A stretch of DNA of 64,000 bases from Hanleya hanleyi (Eukaryota; Mollusca; Polyplacophora; Lepidopleurida; Hanleyidae): positions 1 to 64,000 of the forward strand of contig JAVTVY010017447.1 of NCBI GenBank assembly GCA_036873755.1, in the 5' to 3' direction. The notes under the pieces are model-generated. The model saw only the letters and a list, made by a program, of their open reading frames with translations, did no database searches and had not been told where the DNA came from. The position numbers were made by a program, and so were the translations under genes. Within the stretch, counting starts at the first letter, position 1; every line of letters begins with the position of its first letter. Shown piece after piece: positions 55,955-64,000 of this stretch.

Positions 55955-57480
55955 GGCCCCGCCATATTTGGCATAGACCAATTGGCCCGAGCACTGACAA
56001 ATCAACCATTTTTTGCCTATATATTTGCTCCACGAGGTCTCCATTCTGTCACAGAAATGACATAAGAATACAAGAGATATTACCCATCATTATTATTGTG
56101 ATGTTGATTTCACCCACCTTTGCCAGTTTGTTTTTAATAATTGAAAAATCAAGTAAAATTAGTTAAAAATAATAACACAAATATGGACTCATCACGATAT
56201 TCGCAAGTTGTTCATGAGTCAACGTGGAGAATATTGGGCTGATAAACTAAGTAAACACGTTAGTAGTATAACCGCAAATTCCTTATTAAAAGTGTGGGTC
56301 CCAAATTTTGTGGAGGAGTTGCCATGGTGACACTGGCTCACTGATGACGTCACCGATGACGTCGCTTCCGGTCACGTGACACCCGGGTTACAACCGGGTC
56401 ACTTCCTATGCCGTTCCTTCCGGTGACGGCGCAGCAAGAGTGATCTCCCCCTACATATAAGACTTCCAATGTTAATCTATATGGGAAATGCTTCTATTAC
56501 CACAGATGGTAACTTTGTAAAAATTAAATATCATTTTGATTCAAGTTGTCATATTCTAGATATATTTAGAATCCACACTAAATAGGAAGAAGTAAAGGAA
56601 AAAAAAACAAAAAAAAACAGACGAAATTCAACGTCAGCCGACGCCGTTTTTCGTCACTTTTGACTCTGAGCGTTAACAACAACAATCTTGGGTATTTTTG
56701 ACGAAACACAACAAAATTAAACAAAATTAATTGTTGACTTTAGTAACATAACAACGAAGTGAGTTTCTCGTGTCCTACCGTAACTCCTTTTATAATATTA
56801 CGTTTCTGGTCCCACTGAGTTAGAGATAATTTTCTCAGCCACACTGCATTCGTACTCTGACCTCCTTAATCTTTATTACCAGCCCCTTTGTGGAGATTTT
56901 ATTTGACTGGGTTCGCGCAGATGGACTGTCCATGCCAATGTTCTCCAGCTGACTGGAACAAGGTATCCCGCCTGACATCCGAGCCTTTGTTTTACCCTGG
57001 AAGAGTTGTCCCCGCCCCCTTCCACTGTATGTATAAACCACATCTGGCCTGGGTATTTTGGGATGTACCGCAATCCGAGAGTATATAGGGGCGAAAAGTA
57101 CCCCCTCCCCCCAAGCTGAAATTTGCCAGACTATATCTTTGGGTCAAGCTCTTCTACAAAATGTACAAAAATTCCAAGATGGCTGTCATGATGACGTCAC
57201 AGTGACGGCATTTAAAAAAAAAAAAAAAAAATTCGGTCAGATTATATATTTTTATGTTTTTCTTCACAGAACTGCACGATAAATTAGTAAAGAATGATTT
57301 TAAAGAAGAATTACGAAAACATCGCTCATCTGATCCCCCACATATTCGCCATTTCAATTAACCCTTGATGCAAATAGGTTGAGAATGAGTGTCAGCTCTC
57401 AAGTTTTTGTTCTTCAGGAGATAGGAGCAAAAAGCCAACAAGGGGGGGGGGTGGAGTGACCACCCCACCCAGGTCTGGTA
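55955..57480. other. No gene; includes a promoter-like motif cluster
   Basis: Frames are short and without motifs. See the separate entry for 56345-56423. An A-run occurs at 57213-57230. Confidence 0.4.
56345..56423. promoter_or_regulatory. Dense CRE / E-box / ETS-like motif cluster
   Basis: Within 80 bp there are TGACGTCA (56345-56352), TGACGTCG (56357-56364), CTTCCGG (56365-56371), the palindrome GTCACGTGAC (56371-56380), ACTTCCT (56401-56407) and CTTCCGG (56417-56423). Such combinations occur in housekeeping promoters of animals. No transcript or coding exon is visible next to it, so the function is inference. Confidence 0.35.
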
Positions 57481-58600
57481 GGGTTTCAGTTTCAGTTTAT
57501 TGGCATAAGAATCAGCGTAGCTGTTTTTCATCTTAGCACAAATAATATACATATATACATTAAGGGGATAAAACAAAATATAGTTAAACAACAAAATATG
57601 GATAAAAACAAATAAAAACATCACATACTATTATTGCTTTGGTTATGATACAGTATATGCATCACTAAGATATTAAAACGGTTCTACGTGACTTAAAATA
57701 TAATTTTTACAATGTCGTTTAAAAGTTTGAATTGTTCCACAGCTCTGGATCCCATTTGGGAGGCTGTTCCAACACAACGCCCCAAGATGGGTCAATGAAT
57801 TTTTGAGACAATTTCCTCGAAAGAGGCCGTTTACAGCATTTCTGGTGTTATGAGGGTGAACATCCGAGGCAAGTTTGAAGCAATTTTGTAAGTGAACAGG
57901 CATTTCCTTGTTCAAAGTTTTCCAAACAAGTACACATCTATTAAAATAAAAACGCTGTTTCACACTTAACCATTTACATTCTCGTAACATATCAACTCGG
58001 TGAGTTCGAGCACCACATTGCAATGTTATCCTCATAGCTCTTTTTTGTATCCTTTGCAATCTACCAATATCACTAACATTTGCAACACTGTAGACTGTGG
58101 AACAATAATCCAAATGTGGTAGGACAATGGTGTTATACAGAGTAAATTTGGCATCCTTCGGAATAAAAGGCCCGACTCTTTTCAGGACCCCAATGCTCCT
58201 ATTGAGTTTTTTGACTGTGTAGTTAACAGGGTCAATAAATCTTAAACAGTCATCAATTTTGACACCTAGATATTTAATATCTTCACATTGAGAAATAGTA
58301 TTATCACATAGGGTCAGTTCCAGGTTCGTATCCATATTTCTTTTCTTAGATTGTGTGCCGATCAACATAGCATTCGTTTTCTCGAAATGTAGGCTTAATC
58401 TATTTGCACGTAGCCACGTGTACACATTAGACAAATCTAGCTGGATTTTTGCTTTGACAATTGTAATGTCTGAATTAGCATAATAAATGGCTGTATCATC
58501 AGCGTACAGATTAGATTCACAGTGATCTAGGCAACAGGTAATATCGTTGATATACAATAAGAATAACAGGGACCCATCAGGCGGACCTGAGGGTAGATTT
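57481..58600 (-). pseudogene. LINE C: 3' end of a jockey/CR1-like retrotransposon
   Basis: The minus-strand frame 58557-57673 (294 codons, with LLFLLYINDI just upstream to about 58590) starts inside the RT palm. YADD is at residues 18-21, then KTNAMLIGT, IKYLGVKID, LPHLDYCSTVY, RLQRIQKRAMRI and the usual C-terminal helical region ending NYILSHVEPF. The 3' flank carries AATAAACTGAAACTGAAAC (about 57481-57502, minus strand), a poly(A)-signal-like motif with a short tandem tail. The first RT blocks, endonuclease and ORF1 are missing, so it is a 5'-truncated copy. The remaining frame is unbroken, suggesting a fairly recent insertion. The protein differs clearly from LINE A and LINE B. Confidence 0.85.
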
Positions 58601-58639
58601 TTTACCCCGAATCATATCCCAGGATCAGCGTTCCCCCAA

Positions 58640-59125
58640 CCATCTATGGAAAAAAGACATGAAGGGGAACAGGAGGCTTTTTAACAATTTTCGACATGAG
58701 CTGGTTTTCTGGGATTTATCCTTGACGACACGCCTCCGACAATGAGGTCATACACTGATCAGCTGCCGGAGGCGTGTCGCGACTGACCAATCAGAATTGA
58801 GAGCGAAGCCCGTCATAATCTCACTGTTCCTAGATGGATGGACAGTTACGTTGGATATTGAATCGCCCGGCAAAGGTAAAAAATTGCACAAATTTACTAA
58901 TTTGACGACGGGAATATATAAAGTGATACTTGTAGAATATGCTGATGTATTTTGTTTGGCGGTAAACCGTTTATTTCTCGATTCACTCAAAGTGCGTTTT
59001 ACGCCTTGTTGTGGATTTATATAAAGCATGGGGTTATATATAGAGATCCCATATTTCGACACTTCACCCTAATACCACCGCCCCCCCCCCAAAAAAACTC
59101 TTGTTTTGCGGGCCTGTGGCGAAAA
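58640..59125 (-). repeat. Dispersed repeat R2, inverted copy with open frame
   Basis: Reverse complement of the 35262-35544 repeat plus its terminal part (ATTGGTCAGTCGCGACACGC and the CTCCGGCAGCTGATCAGTG block). The frame 59062-58748 (104 codons) aligns with the 35308-35580 frame through KR-FT-KQNTSAYST and TLYIPVVKLVNLCNF. It abuts the truncated 5' end of LINE C. Confidence 0.7.
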
Positions 59126-60086
59126 CCAAGTCACTTTAGAACATATTTCTTGCAAATTCGTGATCTACATGTCAAATGACATTGATCTACACCACTTGCG
59201 TCATCGAACTCGCAAAGTGAAAAATATAACAATTTTGAGTGGTAGATGTATGCACATATGAGCGCCACTGACTCAGTAATAATGTATGCCAAGTTTCAAA
59301 TCAATCAGTTCCGCGGGTAACCAAGTTTCACCTCTATCCGTTGAACGCTGTTTGAGATATCGTGCTGACAATTATCCGTGGAATAAAATAGAATTAAAAA
59401 ACAACTTTGGGGGTCCTACTGAAGTAGCGTGGCATTTCAGAAGCAAATGACTGCTGTAATCGAACTTTTACGCCATGTTTACATATAAAACGACATTTGT
59501 CCCATCGGAATTCTGACAAAAGTGAAAAAAATGTGGAATAGTGATCATGTATTCCATTTTTCAAGTCAATTGGTTCAATGGTTCTGGAGGAAAAAAATCT
59601 AAAAAAAATTCTAGGTCAGTCCAAGATGGCCGCCATTATAATAATGACCAATCCATGACCAATCGGGTTGTAATTCTTATATGCACTCCTCAGCATATCC
59701 CTCTTTCCGATGACCCTGTTTTAGCTCGATCTGACGATTCTTGACATATCATGGTGACAAGTGTCCGTTGATTAAAATCCGTACGGTTTCAATACGGGGG
59801 AAAAGGATGTTCCTGGTCCCGTAGCAAACGCTATATGGCGGCCATTTTGAGCTCACTGTCAACATGTGCTATGGCTTTACACAAACATATCTGCAAACAC
59901 CTCTGTCAGAAAAAACGGAATAAAAGTCGTGAAATTTTCGTGCTCCGAGAACTCAAGTCAATCAGCATGTAAAAAATTACACTTTTGACCGCGTGTAACA
60001 ATCCTTCGATTTTTCAGCGTTAAGCCACCTGGCTATAATGGTTTGTTGGTTTGAGGTGTCAAAGGACCTTGCACGGTTGACTGATA
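59126..60086. other. No gene recognised
   Basis: Short frames, and AAGATGGCCGCCAT at 59622-59635 (YY1-like core). I see nothing else that is supportable. Confidence 0.4.
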
Positions 60087-60799
60087 TTTTGGCCCCCATG
60101 AGGTGCGGTTTGGAGTGCCAAAATGAAATATTACGTATGAAAGAGATTTTTCATTTAGCGTAAAGTACATTGTCTTGTTATATGCTCTGAGTATTTTCTA
60201 GGCTCTGAGTTTTCGGGTTCAAGAATAACAGCATTTGAAATGGTGAATTTATGCAAAATCGTCAGTTTCGAGGGGAAAACAGCACCTTCTTCTCTCTGTA
60301 AACATATGAAGCCAGTCTAGAACCGAAACCGTTTTTGAGCAACAATAAACTATTGACACGATAAAGAAAAGTGTGCTGTTTTCACCTAAATATTGTCTTG
60401 TTATATGCTCTGAGTATTTTCTAGGCTCTGAGTTTTCGGGTTCAAGAATAACAGCATTTGAAATGGTGAATTTATGCAAAATCGCCAGTTTCGAGGGGAA
60501 AACAGCACCTTCTTCTCTCTGTAAACATATGAAGCCAGTCTAGAACCGAAACCGTTTTTGAGCAACAATAAACTATTGACACGATAAAGAAAAGTGTGCT
60601 GTTTTCACCTAAATTCGATTTTCCACGAATTCACCACTTCAAGATGCCGTTTTAAAAAAATATAAGACCCAGGGCCTAGAAAATACTCGTTGTATGAGAC
60701 AAGATAATATATATAGTTTACGCTAACCGAGAAATTTCTTTCGCACGTGTTATTTCATTTTGGTACTCCAAACCGCAACTCATGGGGACCAAAATGTTT
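60087..60799. repeat. Palindromic element carrying a 223-bp tandem duplication
   Basis: The left arm (60087 to about 60262) and the right arm (about 60617-60799) are inverted copies at about 80% identity by eye, sharing CCCCATGAG-TGCGGTTTGGA, AGCGTAAA-TA and GAGTATTTTCTAGGC. Between them, 60169-60391 is duplicated as 60392-60614 with one visible mismatch (GTCAG versus GCCAG). The arms are old but the duplication is recent. There is no coding function. Confidence 0.8.
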
Positions 60800-62190
60800 G
60801 TTTCAAGAGAAAATTCTTCCTATAAACGCCTCAAGGTTTTATTTCCAAAATAACCAAGATGATGCACAACCGTTCTAATAAAAAGATTTCCAACTTGAAA
60901 ACATGGAAGAAATAATTTAAAAAACAGCCGAATCAGTTTGATCAATCAAAAGTGTAGGACAAATTTTAGAACTGTTGGATAAACAATTTCTTGGGAGAAA
61001 GTGTACACCACTGGAAAAGTTTGAACACAGATTCAGCGAAAACCTGCGTGGTATATAACACAGCAGGCATAGCGCTTCTAGGGTTTTCTTATACTCATAA
61101 TTTTAACGGCTATTCTATTACATGAGCAAACATTTCCCAAACTAGTATCAACACTGTCATATACATGAATGTAACCCATATACTCAGCATTGTCTGAGTA
61201 GTGTTTCAAGAAAATACTCCGGGCTTTTAACAAGATGTAATATGATGAAAATATTTGTCTACAAGTTCCTCATTTTCACATAACAAGGACAGGTAATCGT
61301 TGGACATTTTATCTATCGGTACCGGATACCGGAAAGAGGTTAATGCACTTTTTACGGCGGTATAATACTACGCCAATTAATCGACCAATCAGAAAGGCTC
61401 ATCGTGTTTTTTCGGTTCAATTAAAAAGGCAATATTAGACATTTTACTTCCCCTTCCTCTTCACTCAATTAACTGTATATATTTTTGTTCGACTCACTCA
61501 ATCAGAAATAACTGGTCATAACTGGAGTTGATTGTTGTAATATTCCATGGTGTCCATTCAGCTCAATGATAATCTTGTCTGTTGCCAAAAAAGAGTTTTG
61601 AAAGAAGAGGATGCAATTGCTAAATAGTAGGTTTGAAAAAGGTACAGAAGAGCCCATGGGCAAATCAATTTCCTATAAAATACGTAAGGATGCCCGAGAT
61701 GTCATTGCCAACCATTTCGGAGCTTTGCATTGCTGTGCTTGTTCCACTTTGCTCGATCAGTTGAGATCAACTTTTTGGTAAGTATATGACACGCTTTATT
61801 TGTATTTGTCACTGTGATACAACTCCGACTGGAAGCCAGATCCGATCCGAGTCAGATGCATTGACGCCTGTCTTCTTGCCTGACTTGCGATTCGTTAATC
61901 GGATTGCTTCTCTACCTCTAAAGCCTACGGTGGCTTGTTAGGGCCATGAATTGATCATTCCAATTTTCTGCCTTTCTCTAATTTTCAATATTTCACTTTC
62001 GCATTTTCTCTCTTTTCTTGCCATCGTCTTCAAGAAACTGCAACCATTTCCATACGAAAACGCTGGAAATTCATTTTCAAGAGACAAGAACAAATCAAAC
62101 GACCACATGAAAACACTGGAAATTAGCGAAAACCTCGAAAATTGCGTGAAACATCAGAAATAGCAAAAAAACACAGAAAATGCCGTGTAA
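60800..62190. other. No gene recognised
   Basis: AT-rich sequence with small frames (for example 61951-62163) and no motif or repeat period. Confidence 0.4.
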
Positions 62191-62194
62191 TTTC

Positions 62195-62470
62195 CACCGC
62201 GGTGGTCCACCGCGGTTGAAATACTTTCCTTTATACAAATAAAGCGGTTGAAATACTTTTCACCGCGGTTGAAATAGTTTCCATCGCGGTTGAAATAGTT
62301 TCCACCGCGGTTGAAATAGTTTCCACCGCGGTTGAAATAGTTACCAACGCGGTTGAAATAGTTTCCACCGCGGTTGAAATAGTTTTCACCGCGGTTGAAA
62401 TACTTTCCACCGCGGTTGAAATACTTTTCACCGCGGTTGAAATAGTTTTCACCGAGGTTGAAATACTTTT
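62195..62470. repeat. 21-bp minisatellite, about 12-13 copies
   Basis: Consensus TTCCACCGCGGTTGAAATA plus GT. The first unit includes the palindrome CCACCGCGGTGG (62198-62209). A period divisible by three keeps the minus frame 62231-62452 open as a 7-residue repeat (TISTAVE); this is not taken as a gene. Confidence 0.9.
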
Positions 62471-63884
62471 TCGATGTTTTTGCTAATTTTTAGTGTTTTC
62501 ACATGGTTGTTCGATTTTTGCAGTCGCTTGAAAATGGATAGAAGAAATTGTTAAAAAGAAGTTGCCAAGTGATCTCATTATCACGAAGGCATGACTCTGT
62601 TGAGAACGAACCCCAACGTAACCCGTCATTTTTGTCGGGTTTACCAAGGGTAAACCCTACATTAGTATCACTCTTCAGTTTTTCTTTTTTCTTCTGCACA
62701 TGTGTAGTTTTGATCTCCTGCCCAGAGACTGTTCTCATTTGATGCCCCTTACAGCATTAATAAAACATATCGTTCTTCTGTCTGACAGTCATATGTATTT
62801 GCAATGTACGGTAGCATGTGCATTGAACGTGATAATTTGGACATTATCGCAGTAAATTTTATCTTTCCAATTTCTTTTAAGACTTGCCTTTCCAATCTAT
62901 TTTATGCGCTATCATTTGTTACGGCGGTAAGGGTCATTCTCCACGGTCCATTTTCATTCTAACGGAAACATGGTAATGAGATAATTGTGTAGAAGCGCGG
63001 ATAAACTCAGGCAGTCATGCATCATTTTCCACCCGATGTTGATCAGATCTATCGTTGTTCAGATAAGGAAGTTCGTCTTTGAGCAGTGAGTGTTGTTAAG
63101 TTTATTGTTTATCACAGAAACTTAATTCTCTATAATGTAGACAAATTCGTAATTTTCTGATAATCAAAGTTGTGCATTAACGACCTGCCTGTGTGGCGAG
63201 TGACAGTACACCGACATGCGACAGTGACCGTCCAGTCTTGAAGAAGATTTTTTTGCAGGAAATAAAAGACCGAGGAGTTGATATATCTGGGGGTGTTAAA
63301 AGTGAAACAGTCTTGCAGCTGAAGCAATCTTGAGTTGAACTATTTTGTTGAAAACAGGAGTTGAAACTGGTATTGAAAACAGGAGTTTGAAACAAGTGTT
63401 GAAAATAGGTATTGAACTGAAAGAAATAATTTGAGCCATACACAGTAAACTATTGCATATAACAAAATGGGAGTTTCATTGGAACAGTATAGATGTTGCA
63501 TCGGCAAACTTAATATTATTTGCCACTCTATAAAAAGTAAGTTATCACAGCTTATGCTTCTAATTATCCATGCATTTCTACATCACTAATTTATTTGATC
63601 ACAAACGTCACAGTGAATACCCCTCTAATGCAAGTAAACCCGACATCAGTACTTTAAGTACTTTGATTACATTACTTGTTTGTTTGTGATTGGATAGGGT
63701 TAGGTTAGATTCAGGATGAGGGTTAGTTATAGTTTAGAATATATCAGAAATATACATGCAATCATCATGCCACTCTCTGTGGATTTATGTATGCAGGTCT
63801 GGATCAGAACCATCGGGGTTCGAACCCATTTCTGGTGAATATCTCTCACAAGAATAAAGAAATACCGGAAAAACATCAGTTTTT
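62471..63884. other. No gene recognised
   Basis: Repeated (T/A)TGAAA-CAGGAGTT near 63349-63395 gives a small minus frame. GGTTCGAACCC at 63817-63827 looks like a pol III B-box but has no partner A-box at tRNA distance. Confidence 0.4.
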
Positions 63885-64000
63885 ACCCCTCGGCCAACTT
63901 TGGCCTAGGGGTATTGTCGTCATCATGTACGGCTGTCCGTACGTACGTCCGTACGTCTGTACGTCCGTACGTCCGTACGTACGTCCGTTACCGCGATATC
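63885..64000 (-). mobile_element. Third pearl-like terminus, entering from the right edge
   Basis: A strong stem-loop ACCCCTCGGCC-AACTT-TGGCCTAGGGGT (63885-63912) is followed rightward by a (CGTACGTC)n-type microsatellite from about 63929 to 63990. On the minus strand the order is microsatellite, hairpin, then TAAAAAC, matching the two other termini in this window. The rest of the element lies outside. Confidence 0.55.

Noticed and set aside
62231..62452. 73-codon TISTAVE repeat ORF
   Set aside because: By-product of a 21-bp minisatellite.
63817..63827. tRNA or SINE B-box (GGTTCGAACCC)
   Set aside because: No A-box or cloverleaf stems at the right distance upstream.

Overview
This window looks like repeat-dense, gene-poor DNA from a marine invertebrate genome, most probably a mollusc or another lophotrochozoan. 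The indications are: tyrosine-recombinase (DIRS/Ngaro-type) retrotransposon remnants; several non-LTR retrotransposon fragments; core satellites that end in an ACGG-type microsatellite plus a hairpin followed by TRAAAA, as in the 'pearl' (Helitron-like) elements of bivalves; and a 3' tail of the form GCGACGTTAAACC plus (CT)n, a type I associate with molluscan retroelements. The species assignment is inference. I see no convincing host protein-coding exon, tRNA or rRNA, and no bacterial-style operon.

Layout. 0-3 kb: Gag-like part of a DIRS-type element (minus strand) with internal repeats, running off the left edge. 3.1-3.5 kb: short inverted-repeat element with a perfect 9-bp target-site duplication. 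4.5-6.7 kb: 157-bp satellite ending in a pearl-like terminus. 6.7-15.1 kb: nested LINEs on the minus strand, in which LINE B is split by about 4 kb containing a small palindrome that itself received LINE A. 9.6-17.4 kb: two more inverted-repeat elements (TTCAA and TTAA duplications), minisatellites and a cluster of nuclear-receptor-like half-sites. 17.6-18.1 kb: 27-bp minisatellite. 19.5-23.8 kb: diverged satellites carrying GGTGGCGCCACC palindromes. 26-27 kb: another degenerate array.

29.3-31.2 kb holds the best-preserved coding unit: a zinc-knuckle Gag/ORF1-like gene whose stop overlaps the start of a second unrecognised ORF. 35.3-37.5 kb: large hairpin repeats. 39.0-41.7 kb: decayed DIRS-like gag-RT-RNase H. 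41.8-44.2 kb: two tandem arrays. 46.3-51.0 kb: an RT fragment followed by a nearly complete but frameshifted Ngaro-like element (gag, RT, RNase H, tyrosine recombinase). 51.3-52.3 kb: 37-bp array. 52.7-56.0 kb: a foldback-like element with inverted arms of about 0.5 kb built of subrepeats. 57.5-58.6 kb: 3' end of LINE C. 58.6-62.5 kb: dispersed and palindromic repeats and a 21-bp minisatellite. 63.9-64.0 kb: another pearl-like terminus entering from the right edge.

The genes do not form a cellular pathway. They are parts of selfish elements: Gag-like nucleic-acid-binding proteins, reverse transcriptases, RNase H and a tyrosine recombinase, nearly all broken. Many open frames on both strands are by-products of tandem repeats whose period is a multiple of three.
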